A DNA stretch of 31,011 nt, from contig JAEOTJ010000219.1 in the NCBI GenBank assembly GCA_016839905.1, positions 1-31,011 on the forward strand, given 5' to 3'. The position numbers and the translations under genes were made by a program. Source of the stretch: Promethearchaeota archaeon. GTDB lineage: Archaea > Asgardarchaeota > Lokiarchaeia > Sigynarchaeales > SOKP01. Shown piece after piece: positions 23,064 through 30,391 of this stretch. The notes beneath the pieces are model-generated. The model did no database searches, had not been told where the DNA came from, and saw only the letters and a list, made by a program, of their open reading frames with translations. Every line of letters begins with the position of its first letter. Position 1 is the stretch's first letter.

Positions 23064-25834
23064 TAGTTCTCATCCTCCTTTTCATTTTCTTCATCATAAA
23101 ATATAGATAAGGTCATATGTTTTTTAGCATCCTCCCAATTTGTTGCATAGGGTATAATTTCTTTAGGATCATCTTGTTCTGGTCTTATTTCTGAGATTTT
23201 TGGATTTTGCACTACTTTGATTTGTTCGAGGTCTTTATCAGTATATGCGGGAATCGGCTTTTTATCCATTTGTGCTAATTTCATTCGTTTATTGATTTCT
23301 CTCTTACCTTCTTTAGTTTTTTTTAATTTTTCCCATTCGTTAATCTCTTTTTTACTTTGTTCTGCTTTCACAATCATTTTCTTGCTCATATTGTCTAAGA
23401 TAGCTGATCTCTCAATATTATTATATTTTTTTGTTGTACCTAATTCTTTTTCTAATGATTTGAGATCATTTAATGAAATAGGAAAGGGCTTATATCCTGG
23501 TTTCTTTCCCAATCCTCTTAGTAGAAATTCTAATCCACGGTCATCTTTCGCATAATTATAAGCTTCTAATATTTCTATTTCACCTGTATTTGGATTCTTC
23601 ATATATGCATGTCTAATATCCCAATGTGAAATTTTAAACTCATACTTCTGTTTATCTATTAGTATTTTATTCTTCCTTGCTTTTCTGAGCCATTTACTTG
23701 AATAGTAAATATTTTCATATCGAAAACCTCTTTCTGAAAGAGATAGCTCAACTTCTTTTTTAGCTTCATAGTCATATATTTCATATTCATCGATATCAAT
23801 AATTCTTAAGGCTCCACCTAATGGATGATATTTATCCCCTCTTAATCCATCAACCCATAATTCATTAGGAGAATGATTTTGTTTAGCCCTAATATCAGCA
23901 GAATATTTTATGACAAAGTAGTTGAAGAGCCATTCTCGAAAATCCTCCAAAGTTATCCCTCTTTTTTTACAATCTTCTTTAGCATCATAACCAGGAGGTT
24001 TTTTAAATTTGGGGCGTGAAACAGATCGTCTAGTCTTTTGTATTGGAAAAACCCTACCAGGAAGTTTTTTATTTCGTATTTCATCATTAATAGTATCCCA
24101 AATACTCTCAACAAATCCTCCATATTCGGGTGTTTTTACTGGACGAAATTCTAAGGTGATATTATGTTTCATACAAAATTTTTTTACCTCGTTTGCTCGA
24201 AAATCCATCCCATTATCAACTTGAAGCATGGAAGGAAATCCCGCACAAGGGAGTTCATATTGACTTGGATCAAAACCTGTTTTTATTTTATCTGATTCAA
24301 AAAATTTCCAATCAGGCAAAAGATTTTTTGGAATTAACCCTCTTACAATTGTGTGCAAAACAGTTTCTCGTGATGGATTATTGAAAGAGAGAAAATAGCT
24401 CCATATTGATCTAGAATATACATCAATACCTAATGTTAAATGAGGTCTACCAAATGGTTGTTTTGTCAGAGGGTCTCTTAACCATATATCTAGTGGCGTA
24501 TGATCCATTTGAATGACGCATCCAGGATATCTTCCCTCTCGGTAGGTACTTTTAAATCCCCGTGTAATGAAGGATTGCGTTTTAGGTCTATATTTTCCAT
24601 GAACTTCAGACGCAGGTAAGGCATTCACTCTATTATATACGGTTTTTCGAGAAGCTGGTTTTAAGCCCTTGATTTTGCATTCATTTTCAAATTCTTCAAT
24701 AGCTCCCTTAACTTGAGTCCATTTTCCATGATTAAAATCATTTAAAACCTTTTGTAGTATTTCCTCAACTCTAGGATCTAAATGAGATTTATTATGCTTT
24801 CTTGACCAATTTGGATAAAGAGCCTCCTCACCACTCTTCTTATATAAAAGATAATACTTGTATGTTCGATGAAATGGTTTATCATTTTCTTTACAATATT
24901 TTTCAACATCACTTTTTTTACCATCTTTTCCAAATTTATCGAATAAGGGCTTTATTAATTCAATTCTTTCCTGAAATTTATGCTCATCATTTTCTCGTCT
25001 AATAATAGTTTTATTGTCTAACTCTGGTTTTACTAAAGTAGTCAATATTGGTGTTTGAGGATTTTCGGGTAATTCATAAATAGGAATTAGTGGGATTATT
25101 TCATTTGATGATACTTCAGTTTCTTCTAAGGGTTTGCTCCAATCAATAAAAGTATTTTGATAGTAAATGTTGAATTTTAATAAAGAGATGATTTCTTCAA
25201 TTTCTAAGGGAACAAATGGTTTTAATAATTTTGGGAGCATTTGAAATTTCTTTGGACTTTCTAAAAATTTCTCTAAGTGTGAAAAAAATGAACCAATTTT
25301 TTTGTTAATATTCATTGGGGAGTAATGCTTCGCACCTATAATTAAATCTTTAATGATATCTAATCGTAAACAATTAATCTTAAGTTCTGTAATAACTTGA
25401 TATGTCCATCCCCTTTTTTTGCAATATTCTTGAATGACTTTTATTCTCGTACTCCAATTTTCATCTTCAATTAATTTACTATATTCTTGTTCCGATTTAA
25501 TTTCATATAAAAATTCTCTACCATTTGTAAAATATGCCCAACAATCAGGATAAATTAATTCTTTCCTGCCCTTGACCGTAGTGTAAGGAATAGCAACAGG
25601 TTGAGGCTGAAGATCCACGCAATTTGGATCATGGTCAAGTAGAATAAGAAAATCTCTCTCTAATACCGATTCATAATCTAAAACAAGATTATTTAAATGA
25701 GGTTTCAATGATGGCAAAAAACCTCTATTGCTTCGATATTTTAAAGGTATTTTCCGTGCTTGGGTTGGACGATAGTAAGTATATTTCTCGTTTTTATATA
25801 TTACCTCAGTATGAACAAATTTATGGGTTTTCAA
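23063..25834 (-). CDS. tnsAB: TnsA-TnsB fusion transposase
   Basis: A 923-residue fusion. Residues 40-170 are a TnsA-type endonuclease: E55 and E59 in LDYESVLERDFL, D97 in YPDCWAYF, and E111 and K113 in YEIKSEQE. TnsA cuts the 5' strands at the transposon ends. Residues 280-410 are helical and DNA-binding, and 430-600 form the DDE integrase core with D444 (IQMDHTPLD), D540 (LQVDNGMDF) and E576 (FVESIWD), 35 residues apart at the D-E step. TnsB-like activity joins the 3' ends to the target. The C-terminal third is beta-rich then helical, as in TnsB. A natural TnsA-TnsB fusion occurs in several Tn7-like groups. The start is TTG at 25834, preceded by AAAGTGAT; upstream sequence holds the transposon right end. 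Confidence 0.95.
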   Translation of the reverse strand: MKTHKFVHTEVIYKNEKYTYYRPTQARKIPLKYRSNRGFLPSLKPHLNNLVLDYESVLERDFLILLDHDPNCVDLQPQPVAIPYTTVKGRKELIYPDCWAYFTNGREFLYEIKSEQEYSKLIEDENWSTRIKVIQEYCKKRGWTYQVITELKINCLRLDIIKDLIIGAKHYSPMNINKKIGSFFSHLEKFLESPKKFQMLPKLLKPFVPLEIEEIISLLKFNIYYQNTFIDWSKPLEETEVSSNEIIPLIPIYELPENPQTPILTTLVKPELDNKTIIRRENDEHKFQERIELIKPLFDKFGKDGKKSDVEKYCKENDKPFHRTYKYYLLYKKSGEEALYPNWSRKHNKSHLDPRVEEILQKVLNDFNHGKWTQVKGAIEEFENECKIKGLKPASRKTVYNRVNALPASEVHGKYRPKTQSFITRGFKSTYREGRYPGCVIQMDHTPLDIWLRDPLTKQPFGRPHLTLGIDVYSRSIWSYFLSFNNPSRETVLHTIVRGLIPKNLLPDWKFFESDKIKTGFDPSQYELPCAGFPSMLQVDNGMDFRANEVKKFCMKHNITLEFRPVKTPEYGGFVESIWDTINDEIRNKKLPGRVFPIQKTRRSVSRPKFKKPPGYDAKEDCKKRGITLEDFREWLFNYFVIKYSADIRAKQNHSPNELWVDGLRGDKYHPLGGALRIIDIDEYEIYDYEAKKEVELSLSERGFRYENIYYSSKWLRKARKNKILIDKQKYEFKISHWDIRHAYMKNPNTGEIEILEAYNYAKDDRGLEFLLRGLGKKPGYKPFPISLNDLKSLEKELGTTKKYNNIERSAILDNMSKKMIVKAEQSKKEINEWEKLKKTKEGKREINKRMKLAQMDKKPIPAYTDKDLEQIKVVQNPKISEIRPEQDDPKEIIPYATNWEDAKKHMTLSIFYDEENEKEDEN

Positions 25835-25952
25835 GTTAAATCACTTTGATATTAATATTCTTTTAATTTTTTATAATCTTTTTATAAATTATTTTTAATT
25901 TTTTATAATCTGATATATAGATAGATACATTCATATTTAAATGTCTAGAGAG
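25835..25952. promoter_or_regulatory. Promoter region of the transposition operon
   Basis: These 118 bases separate the transposase start from the first 17-bp repeat. A near-repeat of TTTTTTATAATCT occurs twice (25866-25879 and 25897-25910), which on the minus strand gives AGATTATAAAAA, a TATA-like box about 40 and 70 bases from the start codon. TGTCTAGAGAG at 25942 is inside this stretch next to the first repeat. The operon is thus expressed from a promoter adjacent to the transposon end, where TnsB binding could repress it. Confidence 0.45.
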
Positions 25953-26123
25953 TGGCGAAAAAAAATACAATTGTCAAAAATTTGCAAAAAAAAGTTCAAA
26001 ATGGTTTAGGTTGTAGAAAAAACTACATTATTCTAATAAGAAAATTTTAAGTTGTTATAAAAAGTTCATAAAACATTATATTATCTTAAAGACTTGATTT
26101 AAATAGTTGCAGAAAATAGTTCA
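25953..26123 (+). repeat. Five 17-bp TnsB-binding-site-like repeats at the right end
   Basis: Five 17-base units match TTGCAGAAAAAAGTTCA: TGGCGAAAAAAAATACA (25953-25969), TTGCAAAAAAAAGTTCA (25982-25998), TTGTAGAAAAAACTACA (26011-26027), TTGTTATAAAAAGTTCA (26052-26068) and TTGCAGAAAATAGTTCA (26107-26123). Start-to-start spacing is 29, 29, 41 and 55 bases, all in the same orientation. Multiple direct binding sites for TnsB near each end are the hallmark of Tn7-like elements, and the last unit resembles the ACAAAATAGTT core of the Tn7 site. Their place upstream of tnsAB marks the right end. Matching sites at a left end were not found in this window. Confidence 0.85.
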
Positions 26124-26202
26124 GTAACCAATTTACCCAAAGAGATTATTGAGATGATGAGATGATCTTTTTTTAAAATCTGACTTTTTAGACTAAGATC
26201 TC
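26124..26202. other. Probable right boundary and target-site flank
   Basis: The transposon should end a few bases past the last 17-bp repeat. GTAACCA ends at 26130 and gives 7 bases between the site and the end, similar to the 8 bases in Tn7, with terminal TGG on the inward strand; TTACCCA ending at 26139 is an alternative. From there to the stop codon of the longin-like gene at 26203 is about 70 bases. This is the spot where a TnsD-like selector would direct insertion if it recognised the 3' end of that gene. The exact boundary is not proven. Confidence 0.45.
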
Positions 26203-27117
26203 TTAAGCATTCATATATTTTATCCAAGTAATATTATCTTTTTTGATAAGTTCTTGAACAGAAGAAATTGTATCAAGATAGGGTAAATCTTTATAACTTT
26301 CTTTTAAGTTTGTTACTAAATCATGAGCTTGAGCTATTTCATTAGCTTGTATTAATTTATCATATTGAGCATCTATCCATGATGCAAATTCTTCAATTTG
26401 GGAAATTGTATGCTCCTTTTGTAATTTTTTAGCAATATTATTTATAAATTCTTGTTGTTCTTTCATATAAGAGTGTAGATCATATTGAATTGCTATTCTA
26501 ATTATTTGTTCCGCACACGTAATTGCATCATCAAATGCGCCATTTAATTTATATTGTTGAGCATCTGCTTTTAAATCACTTATTCGAGAAATAGCTTCTA
26601 ATTTTTTTATATTTTTTTCAGGATCTGTATTCTTATCAGATTTTTTTAGTTTTTTTACTTCCTTTTTTGGTTCTTTAGCTTCTTTTTTTGTTTCTTTTAC
26701 ATCTGCGATTGGTTCTTTTACTTCCTTTTCTATTTTTTCTATTAATAAATGCTTAATTAAAGTCTGAAATTCTTTAAAATAACCGATTTCTCCATCCCAA
26801 CTCTTTAAATCTATGATATCGTATTTTTTAAAAAAAAAAGTTTGTATTTTTTGTAAATCCCTTTCTACTTTTTTATCCTTTTTTTTTTTATCCGAACTTG
26901 CAACAAATAAATAACCCTTCCTTTTGATAAGAGTAAATCTTTTATTTATCAGATCGAAATTTGTCAAACCTCCATCAGAAACTTTTTCTGCAAATGTATT
27001 TAAGGCACTCATTAGCCCTCCAAGTAGCTGTGCGTCCAGTTCGGGTTCAAGATTATGGTTAAATAATACAATCCCGCTTTCTTTAATGATCCAAATGTCT
27101 TGTATGACTCTTTCCAC
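26203..27117 (-). CDS. Longin/roadblock-like protein with helical C-terminus
   Basis: A 304-residue protein. Residues 1-125 resemble a longin or roadblock-like fold (WIIKESGIVLFNHNL, LLGGLMSALNTFAEKV, LIKRKGYLFVASS, and IQTFFFKKYDIIDLKSW), like the protein at 28035-28904. This class binds small GTPases and is expanded in Asgard archaea. A lysine and glutamate-rich linker follows (130-165), then helices resembling tetratricopeptide-type repeats (DAQQYKLNGAFDDAITCAEQII). It is probably a GTPase partner or scaffold. Its 3' end lies about 70 bases from the transposon's right end, which makes it the likely anchor gene for site-specific insertion. The nearest GTPase is encoded 2 kb upstream on the same strand. 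Confidence 0.75.
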   Translation of the reverse strand: MERVIQDIWIIKESGIVLFNHNLEPELDAQLLGGLMSALNTFAEKVSDGGLTNFDLINKRFTLIKRKGYLFVASSDKKKKDKKVERDLQKIQTFFFKKYDIIDLKSWDGEIGYFKEFQTLIKHLLIEKIEKEVKEPIADVKETKKEAKEPKKEVKKLKKSDKNTDPEKNIKKLEAISRISDLKADAQQYKLNGAFDDAITCAEQIIRIAIQYDLHSYMKEQQEFINNIAKKLQKEHTISQIEEFASWIDAQYDKLIQANEIAQAHDLVTNLKESYKDLPYLDTISSVQELIKKDNITWIKYMNA

Positions 27118-27213
27118 GAATATATCCTAATTTTTTTTTTGTTATGTTATAATAATGATAAAAAATCTATTAATATCTTATATACAGATATATTAAAATA
27201 TTCAGTATTTATT

Positions 27214-27984
27214 TTATTTAAAAATTTTAGGAAAAATAGTTATGGTGTTTTCTTTTATTTGGTTTTCTAATTCCTCTTTAGGAATTCCTTTTAATTTAGA
27301 TATTGAAATTAAAACATCTTTAATCATTGAGGGTGTGCCTACTTTTCCCTTATATTCAACAGGTCCATCACTTTCTAAAAGAAGATGATCTATATTTACC
27401 ATCATTACTGTTTTTCTCACTGCTGGAGAGTAACTAATTGCAGGCGTAATTGAAAAAAAATAACCTCTATCTATTCCTAATTTTAAGAATTCTTCAGGAC
27501 CAGAATACCAGTGAATATTAACATTAGGAATCTTATAAGATGGTAAAATATCAAATACTAATTTTTCTGCTCCTTTAGTATGTAAATTAATAGGTAATAC
27601 TAATTCTTGGGCTAAAGCGAGCATTTTTTCAAAAACATCTTTCTGTAAAGGATATAATTCTTTTTCCTTGATGAAATGATGATCTAAGCCGATCTCACCA
27701 ATGGCACATACCTTATTTTTATTATTTCGAATAAGTTCTAATATAGAATCTAAGTCTTCTTCAATATTTGGATTAATTTTTACTTCTTCTGGATGAATGC
27801 CTAAAGCAGCGTATATCATTTCAAACTGATTACTTAATATGAGGTTTCTGTTAAGACTAGTAGCACTCATACTAACAGATAGAACTTTTTCCACTCCTGC
27901 TTGTTTTGCCTCATTTAGAATTTCTTCAAGAATTAAATAAAGATTTGCATGGCAATGAATATCAATTAACATTTTAACTTCCAT
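27214..27984 (-). CDS. tatD: TatD-family metal-dependent hydrolase/DNase
   Basis: A 256-residue TatD-family protein with the expected metal-site motifs in order: DIHCHAN at about 7-13, GEIGLDHH near 97, LHTKGA near 137, NIHWYSG near 158 and LLLESDGP near 206. TatD enzymes are metal-dependent DNases or phosphoesterases with a TIM-barrel fold and are found in all domains. The start MEVKMLID may be two to four residues too long, since M5 is also possible. The gene lies between the two longin-like genes on the same strand, spaced 96 and 50 bases away, so they are probably cotranscribed chromosomal genes. Confidence 0.93.
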   Translation of the reverse strand: MEVKMLIDIHCHANLYLILEEILNEAKQAGVEKVLSVSMSATSLNRNLILSNQFEMIYAALGIHPEEVKINPNIEEDLDSILELIRNNKNKVCAIGEIGLDHHFIKEKELYPLQKDVFEKMLALAQELVLPINLHTKGAEKLVFDILPSYKIPNVNIHWYSGPEEFLKLGIDRGYFFSITPAISYSPAVRKTVMMVNIDHLLLESDGPVEYKGKVGTPSMIKDVLISISKLKGIPKEELENQIKENTITIFPKIFK

Positions 27985-28034
27985 TTTATCTATATATTAT
28001 AAACAATTAAGAAAAAAAGACCTATTAAAATTAA

Positions 28035-28904
28035 CTACTTCAATAAAAAGAGTTGGAGGAAAAAATCTTCTATATTAAGCCTTTTTAACAAGGTTATATT
28101 CTTAAAAATATAATTGAAAATATTATATTCGCTAAAATAATTTAAGCTTAAATCATGACCTAATTCACTTTTAATAACTTTTACGATTTGTATGATTAAA
28201 TTCTTTAGTAATTTTTCAACAACATTAACATCAATGTGAGTTGGATTTATATTTATAATATTAAATCCTGATTCCCTTGAATAAGTAATTTTATCTAATT
28301 CTCGAATTTTTATTATATCCATTCGGTTTTGAAATTCTTTGAATATTTTTTCTATTCTTTTATAAATAACATCTTGCTTGTTAAAATCAATTTGATTTCT
28401 AATAATATCATGTAATAAATTTAAGATTTGTTGAAAAATACCAATTATATCAAAAAAATTTGCATAAGTATCGATATTTTCCGCTGCTTGCCATTGAATG
28501 TAGTAATCTTCTACTATATCGTTAAAAGGTTTAAATAATTCAACGTCACCTTTCCAATTTTCTTTCCAATGATCCTGATTTATCACGTATTGGGTGATAA
28601 ACAATTGTTGGATAAATTCTAATCTTGACCTTAAAGTCATAACATTCACATCCTTGGAGTCAGCAGCAACAAATAAGAGATTATATTCAGGAACTAAAAT
28701 ATAAACCCATTTATATCCACCCATATCGATAGAATCAATAGGTTCATTAAATTCAAACAATGTAAATTGATTTAATGCCGTTAGAAGCCCAGAAACTAAG
28801 TCATCCTTAACAGGAAGCTCTAAGAACGGTTTATATAATAAAGTGATCCCCTTAATACTGTCAAGTATCCATAAATTCATTTTATAAACCACATTTTTCT
28901 TCAA
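28035..28904 (-). CDS. Longin/roadblock-like protein beside a small GTPase
   Basis: A 289-residue protein. Residues 8-125 resemble the longin-like fold of the protein at 26203-27117: LWILDSIKGITLLYKPF, LVSGLLTALNQFTLFEF, YKWVYILVPEYNLLFVAAD and IQQLFITQYVINQDHW-K followed by WKGDVELFKPF. The rest is helical. The stop of the GTPase gene is 3 bases upstream of this start, so the pair is almost certainly expressed together. In eukaryotes longin and roadblock modules bind and regulate small GTPases, and Asgard archaea have many such pairs. The most likely role is a regulator, effector or membrane recruiter of the adjacent GTPase. Confidence 0.78.
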   Translation of the reverse strand: MKKNVVYKMNLWILDSIKGITLLYKPFLELPVKDDLVSGLLTALNQFTLFEFNEPIDSIDMGGYKWVYILVPEYNLLFVAADSKDVNVMTLRSRLEFIQQLFITQYVINQDHWKENWKGDVELFKPFNDIVEDYYIQWQAAENIDTYANFFDIIGIFQQILNLLHDIIRNQIDFNKQDVIYKRIEKIFKEFQNRMDIIKIRELDKITYSRESGFNIININPTHIDVNVVEKLLKNLIIQIVKVIKSELGHDLSLNYFSEYNIFNYIFKNITLLKRLNIEDFFLQLFLLK

Positions 28905-28907
28905 TTA

Positions 28908-29429
28908 TTAATAAATAAATCGTTTTAAAATTTCTTTTGTTAATATTTTAAAAAGATTATCAATATTTTCACCAGTTTTAGAGGATACTTTTATATAATC
29001 AATAAAATTAAACTCTTCTTTAATATCCAAAACATAATTTTCATCTATTGTGATTTCCTCACCTAGATCCGATTTAGTACCAATTAAAATCATTGCTATA
29101 TTATCATCACCTTTTTTACAAATATTAACCCATTCTTCTATATTTTCAAGTGATTGAAATCTAGTTAAATCAAACATTATTATTGCACCTCTAGCTCCAG
29201 TAACATATCTTTGAAGCATGAACCGAAATTGTTTTTGACCTCCAAAATCCCATAGTTGAAGAAAAGTTGTATCCTCCCCAATTTTTATTTCTTTTCTGAA
29301 GAATTCTACTCCTAAAGTCATTTGAGTATCTTGGATAAATTTACCTTCAATATATCTATGAAGCAATGTTGTTTTTCCAACACCTCCATCTCCAGCAGTT
29401 AAAACTTTAAAAACAACAGATCGCGACAT
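28908..29429 (-). CDS. Ras-superfamily small GTPase, Asgard type
   Basis: A 173-residue GTPase with all five G motifs: GDGGVGKTTL at 13-22, switch I threonine near T38 in QMTLGVEF, DFGGQ at 61-65, GTKSDL at 117-122 and SSKTGEN at 149-155. The DFGGQ form mixes Rab/Ras DTAGQ with Arf-like DxGGQ, and G4 has TKSD in place of NKxD. It ends in RFIY without a cysteine, so it is not prenylated in the eukaryotic way. Nucleotide-driven switching is expected. It is coupled to the longin-like gene downstream by a 3-base gap. Small GTPases of this type are the clearest lineage sign in the window. Confidence 0.95.
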   Translation of the reverse strand: MSRSVVFKVLTAGDGGVGKTTLLHRYIEGKFIQDTQMTLGVEFFRKEIKIGEDTTFLQLWDFGGQKQFRFMLQRYVTGARGAIIMFDLTRFQSLENIEEWVNICKKGDDNIAMILIGTKSDLGEEITIDENYVLDIKEEFNFIDYIKVSSKTGENIDNLFKILTKEILKRFIY

Positions 29430-29595
29430 TGTAATTTAAAAGATTTAAGATTTTTTTTAAAATATAATGCTATTGAATTTTCTTAATAATTATTATATTA
29501 TATTAACTTATTGTTCATATCTAAAAATTATTGTGAAATTATATTTTTATTAATATAAGTGATATAATAAATTAATTAGTTTATAATGAAAGATA

Positions 29596-29931
29596 TTATA
29601 TTCTACTGATTTCAGCTCTTAGATCAACAATTTTCTTTACTAATTCAAATTTTTTTCTTTGATTGTTATCATTGGCATCTAAGAGATTTTTTAATTCTAC
29701 TAATTGTTTTAGCAAAAAATTTTTAAGATCTTCTTTAGTTCTTATTTTACTGAGTTTGGGGGGTAATTCTATTTTAGAAATCTTTTTTATTCTTAATGCA
29801 GATATTGTTTTAGCAAGTTGTGCTTGGAATCCATGAGATTTTAAGGGGTCAGTTCCTTCAAGGGAATCAATGGAGTGTTTTAACCCATCAATAAAAGCTT
29901 CCAGATCTTCGATATCAATCGAGTGCTCCAT
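29596..29931 (-). CDS. Small helical protein, unknown
   Basis: A 111-residue acidic, charged protein, almost entirely helical: EDLEAFIDGLKHSIDSLEG, then QLAKTISALRIKKI and DLKNFLLKQLVELKNLL with QRKKFELVKKIVDLRAEIS at the end. It is likely a coiled-coil or helical-bundle protein. There are no cysteines or membrane segments. It is on the same strand as the GTPase, 166 bases upstream, and may share a regulatory unit. No family is recognised. Confidence 0.6.
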   Translation of the reverse strand: MEHSIDIEDLEAFIDGLKHSIDSLEGTDPLKSHGFQAQLAKTISALRIKKISKIELPPKLSKIRTKEDLKNFLLKQLVELKNLLDANDNNQRKKFELVKKIVDLRAEISRI

Positions 29932-30097
29932 AATTTAAAACCACGATCTTTAGAATTTAATCAAAAAATAAATAGATGAAAAAATTATATTTATTATTTT
30001 ATAGAAAGAAAACGTCTAATATAAATTTTTAAAAACTTTTTAAATAACTTAATTTAAAATGATTATTAATAATTAAAAATCTTAAAATAAACTTAAA

Positions 30098-30391
30098 GTG
30101 ATTTGCTTGAAAGCAAGATTTATAATAATGAATCTTAAAGATAATTGTGCGACCGTCCTTGATGATATACAGCAAAATGAGGCATTAAAAATAAATCAAG
30201 ATTTAATAATACTCGCTAAGGAAAAAATTCCTTTTGGCCATAAAATTGCTCTAAAAGAAATAAAAAAAGACAATTATGTATATAAATACGGAGAAATAAT
30301 CGGTAAAGCTTCAGAGAATATAGAACTTGGAGATTGGATACACACGCATAATATAAAATCAGCTTATTTGGAGAGAGCGAATGATGACTGA
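30098..30391 (+). CDS. UxaA-type dehydratase, N-terminal SAF domain subunit
   Basis: A small protein of up to 97 residues matching the N-terminal SAF domain of altronate/galactarate dehydratases: LKDNCATVLDDI, then LAKEKIPFGHKIALKEI, and YGEIIGKASENIELGDWIHTHNI. In these enzymes this domain helps bind the sugar acid and is either fused to or encoded just before the catalytic subunit. Here the GTG start at 30098 keeps the strand ARFIIMNLKDN, while ATG at 30128 is a possible alternative. Its stop overlaps the start of the larger subunit by 11 bases, so the two are translated together. Confidence 0.85.
   Translation: MICLKARFIIMNLKDNCATVLDDIQQNEALKINQDLIILAKEKIPFGHKIALKEIKKDNYVYKYGEIIGKASENIELGDWIHTHNIKSAYLERANDD

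Noticed and set aside
25942..25952. TGTCTAGAGAG as a transposon terminus with TGT
   Set aside because: It would place the element to the right of the transposase gene, leaving tnsAB outside its own element; the inward-transcribed operon argues for an end to the right of the repeats.
26150..26185. Box C/D RNA-like sequence (ATGATGA followed by CTGA)
   Set aside because: Only about 30 bases lie between the boxes, with no second pair of boxes and a T-rich centre; it fits chance in AT-rich DNA.
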